From Bog-756 sp036553725 (GTDB lineage Bacteria > Actinomycetota > Acidimicrobiia > Acidimicrobiales > RAAP-2), in the NCBI GenBank assembly GCA_036553725.1, contig DATBOO010000164.1, forward strand, positions 1 to 8,483: 8,483 nt of DNA, in the 5' to 3' direction. The notes below the pieces were generated by a model, which did no database searches, had not been told where the DNA came from, and saw nothing but the letters and a program-made list of their open reading frames with translations. Positions within the stretch are counted from its first letter, which is position 1; each line of letters opens with the position of its first letter. Positions 1-5,869 of this stretch are shown here, piece by piece. The position numbers and the translations under genes are program-made.

Positions 1-1
1 C

Positions 2-73
2 GCGTCTTCCTCGTCCGGCGCCAGCTCGACCGCCGGATCGACGGCCAAGCGGAAGTGGCGCAAGGGGCGGTGA
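2..73 (+). CDS. possible 3' end of a plus-strand gene (23 codons visible), unidentified
   Basis: An open frame enters from the left edge and ends in TGA at 71-73. The visible tail is serine/alanine-rich and then strongly basic, ending KRKWRKGR. Third codon positions are almost all G or C, as in the real genes here. If real, it converges on the minus-strand hypothetical gene that ends at 84, with a 10-nt gap. The alternative is a minus-strand gene starting at a TTG at 63-61 and running out of the window, whose first residues would read LRHFRLAVDPAVELAPDEEDA; that TTG has no visible ribosome binding site. The fragment is too short to decide between them or to name a family. Confidence 0.25.
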   Translation, partial: ASSSSGASSTAGSTAKRKWRKGR

Positions 74-83
74 CGATCGGCTC

Positions 84-611
84 TCAGTGCCCGCCGGGTG
101 TCGGGAGCACGATCAGCTCCCGCCATCGGCCGAGCCGACCGGCCACGGCCTCCGGTGTCAGCCGCAGCGCCGAGTCGACGACGCTGTCGGCGATGGCCCG
201 CTGTGCCTGGTAGTGGTGGGCGGCTGATCGGAAGAGCGGCCCGCGCCCGTCGACCAGGTCGGAAGGGGCGCCTCCGAGGAACCCCCACAGGGTGAACCCG
301 AAGGCCAGGTCGTGGACGACCGGGGCCCGCCCGAACCGCGCACAGCGGCGCATGCCGACCGCCGTACAGCCGGCGATGGCGTCCTCGGCGGACTCTCCGG
401 GCCCGAGCTCCAGGCGCTCCTCGAATCGGCGGGCCAGCTTCAGGGCGAATCCCTGGTCAGGACCGGGGCTGCCCAGCCGGGGACCGGCGGGCTGCTCCGC
501 TCCCCGCAGCTCTGCGGGCCGGGACTGCGTCCAGGCCCCCGGAACCCTGAGCTGATAGGCGGGGCGGACCTGGTCTGCCTCCACGATCGGCACAAAGCTG
601 GGCTGGGTCAC
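84..611 (-). CDS. conserved-looking hypothetical protein, 175 aa, last visible gene of the leuB-ilvE-cimA cluster
   Basis: I do not recognise this family. The GTG start at 611 is preceded by AGGAG (619-623) at 7-nt spacing, a good ribosome binding site, and the frame shows the G/C third-position bias of its neighbours. Residues 1-55 are proline/glycine-rich and probably extended. A cluster of arginine and glutamate follows (about 58-70), then two cysteines (C82, C90) and a hydrophobic stretch VVHDLAFGFTLWGFLGG (98-114). The C-terminal third looks helical, with HHY at 132-134. The hydrophobic stretch contains His and Asp and is short, so it is more likely a buried helix than a membrane span; there is no signal peptide. 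It starts 46 nt after cimA on the same strand with no terminator between, so it is probably co-transcribed with the branched-chain genes. A role in that pathway is only a context guess. No catalytic motif is evident. Confidence 0.75.
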   Translation of the reverse strand: MTQPSFVPIVEADQVRPAYQLRVPGAWTQSRPAELRGAEQPAGPRLGSPGPDQGFALKLARRFEERLELGPGESAEDAIAGCTAVGMRRCARFGRAPVVHDLAFGFTLWGFLGGAPSDLVDGRGPLFRSAAHHYQAQRAIADSVVDSALRLTPEAVAGRLGRWRELIVLPTPGGH

Positions 612-657
612 TCCGGGGCTCCTGATGGTCGGTCTTCCGACGGGTCTGACGGCCGGG

Positions 658-2421
658 CTAGCTGCCGGAGGGCGATCCGGCGTGGAGCAGACCGTAGACG
701 ATGGAGTCGGAGAGGGCCTGCCAGGACGCGGCGATGATGTTCTCCGAAACTCCGATCGTGGTCCAGGTGTGGTTGCCGTCGGTGGAGTCGATGAGCACCC
801 GGGTGACCGATCCGGTGCCCTTGGCCGAGTCGAGCACTCTCACCCGGTAGTCCACCAGGTGCACGTCGGCGAGCGCCGGGTAGCGGGCCCCGATGGCCCC
901 CCGCACCGCTCCGTCCAGCGCGTTGACCGGTCCGTTGCCCTCGGCCGTGGCCACCGTCCGTTCGTCCCCCACCAGGATCTTCACCGTGGCTTCGGTTGAC
1001 TGCCCCTCGCCGTGATCGGCGATGACCCGATAGGACTCGAGCTCGAAGAAGGACTGTTGCCATCCCGTCGCATTTCGCAGCAGGAGCTCGAGCGATCCGT
1101 CGGCCACCTCGAAGTGGTAGCCCTCGTGCTCGAGCCGCTTGAGGGAGTCGAGCACCGAGGACATGGCCTGCGAATCGAGCTCGAGCCCCAACTCCCCGGC
1201 CTTCAGGGCCAGGGTCGAACGGCCGGCCATCTCGGACACGACGAACCGGGCGCCGTTTCCGACCAGTTCCGGCGAGATGTGCTCGTAGGCGTCCGGCCGC
1301 CGGGCGATGGCCGAGGTGTGGAGCCCGGCCTTGTGGGCGAACACCGAGGCGCCGACGTAGGGCTGCTGCGGATTGGGCGCGATGTTGACCAACTCGGCGA
1401 TGTGGTGGGACACCGGGGTGAGCAGCTCCAGCCGCTCGCGGGGGATCGTGTCCACCCGCAGCTTGAGGGAGAGGTCGGGGATGGCGGCCGACAGGTCGGT
1501 GTTGCCCGCCCGTTCGCCGTACCCGTTGACGCAGCCCTGGACGTGGGTGGCCCCCATTCCCACCGCGGCCAGCGAGTTGGCCACCGCGCACCCGCCGTCA
1601 TTGTGGAAGTGGACCCCCAGCTGGGTCTCGAAGCCGCTGAGCACATCGGTGACGATGCGCTCCACCTCGAACGGCAGCGTCCCCCCATTGGTGTCACAGA
1701 GCACGAGGGTCTCCGCCCCGGCCTCTTCCGCGGCCCGGAGGATGCGCTTGGCGAATTGCGGATTGGCCTTGTAGCCGTCGAAGAAGTGCTCGGCATCGAG
1801 GAAGACCCGGAGATCGTTGGCCCGGAGGAACGCCACCGAGTCGGCCACCATGGCCACGGCCTCGTCGAGGGTGGTGCGCAGGGCATCGACCACGTGGACC
1901 TCGGACGACTTGGCCACGATGCAGACCGCCTCGGTCCGGGCGTTGACCAGGTGCCGGAGCGTCTCGTCGTCCTCGGCCCTCACGCCGGCACGGCGGGTGG
2001 AACCGAACGCCACCAGGGTCGCCCTCGACAGCGAGAGCTCGGTCGGGGCCCGGGCGAAGAACTCCTCGTCCTTGGGGTTGGCACCCGGCCATCCGCCTTC
2101 GATGAAGGCGACACCGAGGTGGTCGAGCTGCTCAGCCACCCGCAGCTTGTCGTCCACGGTCAACGAGAGGCCCTCCTGCTGGGAGCCGTCCCGGAGGGTG
2201 GTGTCGAAGACGTCCACCGCATCGGGCAGGGCCGGCAGGTCGAAGTCGTGCCCGCCTCCGGCGGCCGGCACCTCGGCTCCCTTCCGCTGGGCGTGGGCGT
2301 GCTGTCCCGGGGTCAGGGGATGGGGGTGGCCCGTCCCGTTCCCGTGGGCATGGGCGTGCCCGGTCCGCGGTTGTCCGCCGCGGGCCGTCTCGTCGTTCAG
2401 CGTGGGACCGTCATTCGACAT
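658..2421 (-). CDS. cimA: (R)-citramalate synthase (LeuA/CimA family), with His-rich N-terminal tail
   Basis: Condenses pyruvate with acetyl-CoA to give citramalate, the entry to threonine-independent 2-oxobutanoate and isoleucine synthesis. The product is 587 aa. A catalytic TIM barrel starts near residue 69, with the active-site DTTLRDGSQQEG (73-84; R77 and D78 expected to bind substrate and metal). The CimA-type signature GGWPGANPKDEEFF is at 109-122, the metal-binding HFHNDGG at 271-277 (H271, H273), GYGERAGN at 300-307 and HKAGLHTSAI at 363-372. A C-terminal LeuA-type allosteric domain (about 455-580) is where isoleucine feedback would act. GWPG-NPKD and the long form favour CimA over isopropylmalate or homocitrate synthase. 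The ATG at 2421 overlaps the ilvE stop by 11 bp, with AAGGA about 11 nt upstream. A GTG at 2271 (AAGGGAG about 5 nt before it) would give 537 aa, nearer the usual family length, and would remove the His-rich residues 22-43. I keep the longer call because the extension shows normal codon bias. Confidence 0.93.
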   Translation of the reverse strand: MSNDGPTLNDETARGGQPRTGHAHAHGNGTGHPHPLTPGQHAHAQRKGAEVPAAGGGHDFDLPALPDAVDVFDTTLRDGSQQEGLSLTVDDKLRVAEQLDHLGVAFIEGGWPGANPKDEEFFARAPTELSLSRATLVAFGSTRRAGVRAEDDETLRHLVNARTEAVCIVAKSSEVHVVDALRTTLDEAVAMVADSVAFLRANDLRVFLDAEHFFDGYKANPQFAKRILRAAEEAGAETLVLCDTNGGTLPFEVERIVTDVLSGFETQLGVHFHNDGGCAVANSLAAVGMGATHVQGCVNGYGERAGNTDLSAAIPDLSLKLRVDTIPRERLELLTPVSHHIAELVNIAPNPQQPYVGASVFAHKAGLHTSAIARRPDAYEHISPELVGNGARFVVSEMAGRSTLALKAGELGLELDSQAMSSVLDSLKRLEHEGYHFEVADGSLELLLRNATGWQQSFFELESYRVIADHGEGQSTEATVKILVGDERTVATAEGNGPVNALDGAVRGAIGARYPALADVHLVDYRVRVLDSAKGTGSVTRVLIDSTDGNHTWTTIGVSENIIAASWQALSDSIVYGLLHAGSPSGS

Positions 2422-3340
2422 AGTCCAACCAGTCCTTGTACTGATCGACCTCGCCGCGGACGGTGGCGAAGTAGGTCTGCTGGAGCTTCTGGGTGATCGG
2501 GCCCGGCTTGCCGTCGCCCACCTCCCGATCGTCGACGGACCGGATGGGCACCAACTCGGCGGCGGTGCCGGTCAGGAACGCCTCGTCGGCGGTGTAGAGG
2601 TCGGTGCGGATGATCGGCTCGTAGGACACGCCGTAGCCGAGGTCCCGGGCCATGGTCTCCACCGACTGCTGGGTGATGCCCTCCAGGGCGCCCGAATCCG
2701 ATGTGGGCGGGGTGATCAGCCGGCCCTTGCGGACGATGAAGATGTTCTCCCCGGTGCACTCGCTCACCCTTCCGTCCGGGGCCAGGAGGATGGCCTCGTC
2801 GTAGCCCGCCTTCAACGCCTCCACCTTGGCCAGCGACGAATTGACATACATCCCGGTGCCCTTCGCCGCGGTGGGGACCGCGTTGGGGTCGTGACGCTGC
2901 CAGGAGCTGATCTTGGTGGACACCCCGTTGGCCACTCCTTCGTCACCCAGGTAGGTGCCCCAGTGCCAGGCGGCGATCGACACGTTGACCGGGCAGGGAA
3001 TGGGGTTCAACCCCATCTCGCCGTAGCCCAGGTAGACCAGCGGCCGGATGTAGCACCCCTCATCGAGCCCGTTGACCCGGACCAGTGAGCGGGTGGCCTC
3101 CACGATGTCATCGACCGAAAAGGGGATGTCGATCATGAACACCTTGGCGGAGAAGAAGAGCCGTTGGATGTGGTCGCGGAGACGGAACACCGCAACGCCG
3201 CGTCGGGTGGGGTAGGCACGGATGCCTTCGAAGACGCCGGACCCGTAGTGCATGGTGTGGGTCAGCACGTGCACGGTGGCATCGGCCCAGTCGACGAACT
3301 CGCCGTCCATCCAGATCTTGTCGGAAGGGTCAACGGGCAT
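2411..3340 (-). CDS. ilvE: branched-chain amino-acid aminotransferase
   Basis: PLP-dependent class IV aminotransferase that interconverts leucine, isoleucine and valine with their 2-oxo acids using glutamate/2-oxoglutarate. The 309-aa product has the usual bacterial IlvE length. It opens with DKIWMDGEFVDWADATVHVL and the conserved HYGSGVFEGIRAY (31-43). The expected Schiff-base lysine is K160 in PTAAKGTGMYVNSSLAKVEA (156-175), SECTGENIF is at 193-201, and the C-terminal substrate/PLP region includes TGTAAELVPI (257-266). The reading frame stays open far upstream through leuB, but homology starts only at MPVDPSDKIW, so the ATG at 3340 is chosen. It lies 2 nt after the leuB stop, and the gene ends 11 bp inside cimA, implying translational coupling on both sides. 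Alternatives such as D-amino-acid aminotransferase or aminodeoxychorismate lyase are less likely, given length and motif spacing. Confidence 0.96.
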   Translation of the reverse strand: MPVDPSDKIWMDGEFVDWADATVHVLTHTMHYGSGVFEGIRAYPTRRGVAVFRLRDHIQRLFFSAKVFMIDIPFSVDDIVEATRSLVRVNGLDEGCYIRPLVYLGYGEMGLNPIPCPVNVSIAAWHWGTYLGDEGVANGVSTKISSWQRHDPNAVPTAAKGTGMYVNSSLAKVEALKAGYDEAILLAPDGRVSECTGENIFIVRKGRLITPPTSDSGALEGITQQSVETMARDLGYGVSYEPIIRTDLYTADEAFLTGTAAELVPIRSVDDREVGDGKPGPITQKLQQTYFATVRGEVDQYKDWLDYVE

Positions 3341-3342
3341 GG

Positions 3343-4362
3343 CTAGAGCCTTTCTGCGATGGCGTCGCCGATTGCGGTCGTCGACAGGGTCGGGTCGGGT
3401 CGGGATGTGATGAACTCGGCGACGGCGTGGGTCACCTTTTCGGCAGCGGAGGTTTCGCCGAGGTGGTCGAGCATGAGGGCGGCCGACCGGATGGCGGCAG
3501 CCGGATTGGCCTGGCCGGTGCCGGCGATGTCGTGGGCGGCCCCGTGCACCGGCTCGAACAGCGAGGGCCCGCTGCGGTCCGGATTGAGGTTGGCGGATGC
3601 GGCGTACCCGATGCCGCCGGCAATGGCACCGGCGAGGTCGGTGATGATGTCCCCGAACAGGTTGTCGGTTACGATAACGTCGTAGCGAGCCGGCTGTTCG
3701 ACCAGGTAGATGCAGGTGGCGTCGACATGGTTGTAGTCCCGGGTGACCGTGGGGTACTCGGCCGACACCTCGTCGACGGTTCGTTGCCACAGATCGCCGG
3801 CGAAGGTCAGGACGTTGGTCTTGTGGACCAGGGTGAGATGGCGCCGGGGCCGCCCCGATGCCAACTCGAAGGCGAATCGGGCACACCGCTCTACGCCGTG
3901 GCGGGTGTTCACCGATCCCTGGGTGGCCACCTCGAAGGGGGTGCCCCTCCGAAGAAATCCGCCCTCGCCTGCGTAGGTGCCCTCGGTGTTCTCGCGGATG
4001 ACCACGAAGTCGCAGTCGGGCGCCAGGGCACCCGGCACGCCGGTGAAGGGGCGCATGTTGACATAGAGGTCCAACTCGAAGCGCAGTCGGAGGAGCAGAC
4101 CCCGTTCCAGCGCCCCCGGGGGGACGGTCGCGGAGCCCACCGGTGGCCCGACGGCTCCGAGGAGGATGGCATCCTGTCGACGCAGCTCGTCGAGCACCGG
4201 ATCGGGAAGGATCTCGCCGGTGCGGACATACCGGTCCGCCCCGAGGTCGTACTCGGTGGTGGACAGGGTCACGCCGGCCGCGTCGACCACTTTGAGCGCC
4301 TGGGCGACGACCTCCGGGCCGATGCCGTCGCCGCCGATGAGGCCCACCTTGTACGAGGTCAC
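3343..4362 (-). CDS. leuB: 3-isopropylmalate dehydrogenase
   Basis: NAD-dependent oxidative decarboxylation of (2R,3S)-3-isopropylmalate in leucine synthesis. Family members also act on 3-methylmalate, giving 2-oxobutanoate in the citramalate route, which fits the cimA gene two positions downstream. The 339-aa product starts MTSYKVGLIGGDGIGPEV. Visible family residues are the arginine set LLRLRFELDLYVNMRP (90-105), RENTEG (123-128), HKTNVL (180-185), the metal-binding aspartates around NHVDATC (211-217; D214) and NLFGDIITDLAG (234-245; D238, D242), and the NAD-binding loop GAAHDIAGTGQANPAAA (274-290; D278 favours NAD over NADP). The start is GTG at 4362, with AGAAGG centred about 10 nt upstream. 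This length class (about 340 aa) is the actinobacterial-type LeuB. It is first in the leuB-ilvE-cimA operon and sits behind a probable transcription attenuator. A related tartrate/malate dehydrogenase cannot be fully excluded, but context argues against it. Confidence 0.93.
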   Translation of the reverse strand: MTSYKVGLIGGDGIGPEVVAQALKVVDAAGVTLSTTEYDLGADRYVRTGEILPDPVLDELRRQDAILLGAVGPPVGSATVPPGALERGLLLRLRFELDLYVNMRPFTGVPGALAPDCDFVVIRENTEGTYAGEGGFLRRGTPFEVATQGSVNTRHGVERCARFAFELASGRPRRHLTLVHKTNVLTFAGDLWQRTVDEVSAEYPTVTRDYNHVDATCIYLVEQPARYDVIVTDNLFGDIITDLAGAIAGGIGYAASANLNPDRSGPSLFEPVHGAAHDIAGTGQANPAAAIRSAALMLDHLGETSAAEKVTHAVAEFITSRPDPTLSTTAIGDAIAERL

Positions 4363-4465
4363 TGTCTCATGCCCTTCTGCTCTGCTGTTCTGCTGTGGTG
4401 TTCCGAGTGCTGTTGTTCTCTGCCGGGTGCCCGGAAGACAACCCGGGCGGGAGGCCCCGCAATTG

Positions 4466-4489
4466 AAAAACCGCCCACCACGTGGACGG
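4466..4489 (-). terminator. intrinsic terminator in the leuB leader (probable attenuator)
   Basis: Read on the minus strand, CCGUCCAC (4489-4482) pairs with GUGGGCGG (4478-4471) to give an 8-bp stem with one G-U pair and a GUG loop, followed directly by five U (4470-4466). This is a canonical Rho-independent terminator. It lies about 104 nt before the leuB start and about 30 nt downstream of the likely transcription start, where an attenuator would be placed. The alternative is that it simply ends the uspA transcript about 165 nt past the uspA stop, with leuB transcribed from an unseen promoter closer in. Confidence 0.75.
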
Positions 4490-4494
4490 TCGGG

Positions 4495-4519
4495 GGCACA
4501 TACCGGGTGGGTACGTGCC
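4495..4519 (-). other. 5' stem-loop of leuB leader RNA, candidate antiterminator partner
   Basis: On the minus strand GGCACGUACC (4519-4510) pairs with GGUAUGUGCC (4504-4495), 10 bp with one G-U pair, closing a CACCC loop. The 5' base of the stem coincides with the expected first transcribed nucleotide. CCCACC (4511-4506), in the loop and upper stem, is exactly complementary to GGUGGG (4479-4474) in the 3' arm of the terminator just downstream. This would allow an alternative fold that disrupts termination. The fold is visible by hand pairing; the switching function is inference. Confidence 0.55.
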
Positions 4520-4525
4520 TAGTCG

Positions 4526-4553
4526 ATAATGAATACGGGGCCGGTTGCGTCAA
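4526..4553 (-). promoter_or_regulatory. candidate sigma70-type promoter for leuB-ilvE-cimA
   Basis: On the minus strand a TTGACG -35 element (4553-4548) is followed after 16 nt by CATTAT (4531-4526), which keeps the key A at position 2 and T at position 6 of the -10 consensus. Transcription would begin near 4520-4519, exactly at the base of the leader stem-loop. Local AT content is higher than in the surrounding sequence. This agreement of promoter, hairpin and terminator supports a single regulatory module. Confidence 0.55.
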
Positions 4554-4575
4554 ATCGGGTTTCCATCAGGCAACC

Positions 4576-4605
4576 AGTGTCCCCTGTCCGGAGGGGAAAC
4601 GTCAA
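4576..4605 (-). promoter_or_regulatory. weaker upstream promoter candidate with palindrome in its spacer
   Basis: A second TTGACG occurs at 4605-4600 on the minus strand. An 18-nt spacer leads to GACACT (4581-4576), a poor -10 that keeps only A2, A4 and T6. Within the spacer and touching the -10, CCCCT (4581-4585) and AGGGG (4592-4596) form a 5-bp inverted repeat around GTCCGG, an operator-like arrangement. It could equally be a weak hairpin with no role. Confidence 0.25.
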
Positions 4606-4611
4606 CCCGGT

Positions 4612-4646
4612 CCCCCGGGCCCAGTCCCCGGGCCCTGAATCCCGGG
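4612..4646. repeat. cluster of CCCGGG/GGGCCC palindromes after uspA
   Basis: Three CCCGGG sites (4614-4619, 4627-4632, 4641-4646) and two overlapping GGGCCC sites (4617-4622, 4630-4635) lie within 35 nt, beginning 9 nt past the uspA stop. A CCCCGGGCCC unit is directly repeated (4613-4622 and 4626-4635). Several very stable G-C hairpins can form, but none is followed by a U tract. It may act as a transcript 3'-end stabiliser or a U-less terminator for uspA, or it may be GC-rich low-complexity drift. Confidence 0.35.
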
Positions 4647-4654
4647 CAGCCCGA

Positions 4655-5086
4655 TCAGGTGGTCTTGGCGATGAGGACGTGACAGCCGGCCTTGTGGGCG
4701 ACGCTGTTGGGGACCGAGCCCAGGATCCGCCGGGTTCCCCGCATTCCCCGGCTGCCCACCACGATCAGGTCGGCGCCGACCTCGTCGGCATACCGGACGA
4801 TGACCTCGGCCGGGTCCCCGACACCGGTGTGGACCTTCGTGTCGAGGCCCACGACCCCGCCAGCCACCTTCTCGAGCATGGTCTGCGCCGCGTTACGGAG
4901 CAGGGAGTCTCCTGACGGGTCGGACACGTTGGCGCCCCCACCCGGCACGGCGACGGCGGCCGGGGAGTGCACACCGACCACCAGGTGGAGCGTGGCCTTC
5001 CCCTCGCGGGCCAACTGCACCGCCAACTCGACCGCCGCGCCTGCGGTCTCCGATCCGTCCGTCCCGACCACGATGCTAGAGAACAC
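4655..5086 (-). CDS. universal stress protein, UspA family, single domain
   Basis: Cytoplasmic Usp-fold protein of 143 aa, the normal size for one domain. These proteins typically bind ATP and help stress survival or dormancy; the partner here is unknown. It starts FSSIVVGTDGSETA (2-15; D10 is the conserved N-terminal aspartate contacting adenine) and ends with VVGSRGMRGTRRILGSVPNS (109-128) and CHVLIAK. The nucleotide loop is G-x2-G-x8-G-S, one residue shorter than the classical G-x2-G-x9-G-S/T of ATP-binding members. I believe this spacing recurs in actinobacterial GMxGxRRxLGSVPNSV-type proteins, so ATP binding remains likely but unproven. The GTG at 5086 is chosen because the Usp fold begins there and GGGGGAAG precedes it by about 4 nt; the open frame continues upstream without homology. 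It stands 118 nt from tsaC and about 290 nt from leuB, so it is probably a separate transcription unit. Confidence 0.93.
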   Translation of the reverse strand: MFSSIVVGTDGSETAGAAVELAVQLAREGKATLHLVVGVHSPAAVAVPGGGANVSDPSGDSLLRNAAQTMLEKVAGGVVGLDTKVHTGVGDPAEVIVRYADEVGADLIVVGSRGMRGTRRILGSVPNSVAHKAGCHVLIAKTT

Positions 5087-5105
5087 GGGCTTCCCCCAAT
5101 GCTCG

Positions 5106-5123
5106 GGGGACCTGTTGGTCCCC
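5106..5123 (-). other. 7-bp inverted repeat in the uspA 5' region
   Basis: GGGGACC (5106-5112) and GGTCCCC (5117-5123) form a perfect 7-bp hairpin with a 4-nt loop, about 20 nt upstream of the uspA GTG and about 80 nt past the tsaC stop. No U tract follows, so it is a poor terminator. It could be an operator or a 5' UTR hairpin near the ribosome binding site. The rest of the 118-nt tsaC-uspA gap shows no convincing promoter. Confidence 0.4.
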
Positions 5124-5204
5124 AGACCAGGAAATGGTAGTGGATGGCGGGCCGATGTTCTCCGCCGGGCCCGCGCCGCACCCGAGGCCGGCCGCCTTCG
5201 GAGG

Positions 5205-5867
5205 TCACCGGGTGGCGGGCCCGCCCGGTCCCTGCTCCCGGATCTCGCTCCACGGGATGGAGCCCTGGCGCAGGCACCGGACCGGACCGCCCAGGCACTC
5301 GACCACCGTCGAGGGTGACCCGTCACACCGTCCGCCGTCGAGGATGGCCGCGACCCCACCGTTCCCGCTCCGCTCGCCTTCGCCGAAGGCGGCGGCAACC
5401 TCCTCGGCGGTGGTGGCCGGGGGAGCTCCGTGGAGGTTGGCGCTGGTGACGGCCAGCGGGCCCAACTCCGTGCACAGGCTCACGACGAACGGATGGGCCG
5501 GTAGCCGGACCCCGACGGTCTGCCGGGCCGACGGCGGGCCACCGAGGTCGGCGTCAAAACCCTTCCTCCGGGGGAGGACCAGTGTCAACGGTCCCGGCCA
5601 GTACCGGCCGGCCAGGGCCCGGGCGACCCCGTTCAGCGGCCCGGCGATGGCCCCGACTTGTGCCCGCGTAGCGACCAGCAGGGGAAGGGCGACGTCAGAC
5701 GGCCGCTCCTTGAGGGCGAAGAGCTGCTCCACGGCGTCGGGGCTCGACGGGTCGACCGCCAGCCCGTAGACCGTGTCGGTCGGGAGGGCGACCACCGATC
5801 CGGCGCGCAGCGCCTCGGCCGCCAGTGACAGTGCCTCCGGATCCGAGGCCCGGGAGTACCGGCGCAT
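5205..5867 (-). CDS. tsaC: L-threonylcarbamoyladenylate synthase (TsaC/Sua5/YrdC family)
   Basis: Makes threonylcarbamoyl-AMP from threonine, bicarbonate and ATP, the first step of the t6A37 modification of ANN-decoding tRNAs. The 220-aa product is a YrdC domain without the extra C-terminal Sua5 domain, hence the TsaC-type name. Motifs in order: VALPTDTVYGLAVD (26-39), the K-x-R segment ALKERPSDVALPLLV (51-65), RYWPGPLTLVLP (88-99), VGVRLPAHP (118-126), AVTSANLHG (139-147) and PSTVVE (185-190). The C-terminus QGSIPWSEI resembles the usual family ending. The ATG at 5867 is 2 nt after the prmC stop, so it is translationally coupled. The prfA-prmC-tsaC order is conserved in actinobacteria, and all three products serve translation fidelity or termination. 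Confidence 0.95.
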   Translation of the reverse strand: MRRYSRASDPEALSLAAEALRAGSVVALPTDTVYGLAVDPSSPDAVEQLFALKERPSDVALPLLVATRAQVGAIAGPLNGVARALAGRYWPGPLTLVLPRRKGFDADLGGPPSARQTVGVRLPAHPFVVSLCTELGPLAVTSANLHGAPPATTAEEVAAAFGEGERSGNGGVAAILDGGRCDGSPSTVVECLGGPVRCLRQGSIPWSEIREQGPGGPATR

Positions 5868-5869
5868 GG

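Noticed and set aside
1012..2496. 494-codon plus-strand open frame opposite cimA
   Set aside because: It mirrors the cimA codons (antisense of a high-GC gene), its composition is Gly/Val/His/Arg-rich without motifs, and cimA has all the expected family signatures.
2411..3886. Long 491-codon version of ilvE
   Set aside because: The upstream 182 codons are an out-of-frame, Arg/Pro-rich reading of leuB; IlvE homology starts exactly at the ATG at 3340.
4359..4553. 64-codon minus-strand frame whose stop overlaps the leuB GTG as GTGA
   Set aside because: Its TTG start is the -35 hexamer of the best leuB promoter, it lacks a ribosome binding site and is not enriched in Leu or Ile codons. The 4-nt overlap is likely chance.
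4363..4654. T-box or known metabolite riboswitch upstream of leuB
   Set aside because: No T-box consensus sequence, specifier stem or recognisable riboswitch core is visible, and the likely RNA before the terminator is only about 50 nt.
4655..5398. Extended 247-aa version of the Usp protein
   Set aside because: The extra N-terminal ~100 residues are Arg/Pro/Gly-rich, overlap the 3' end of tsaC and precede the natural Usp start; the GTG at 5086 has a strong ribosome binding site.
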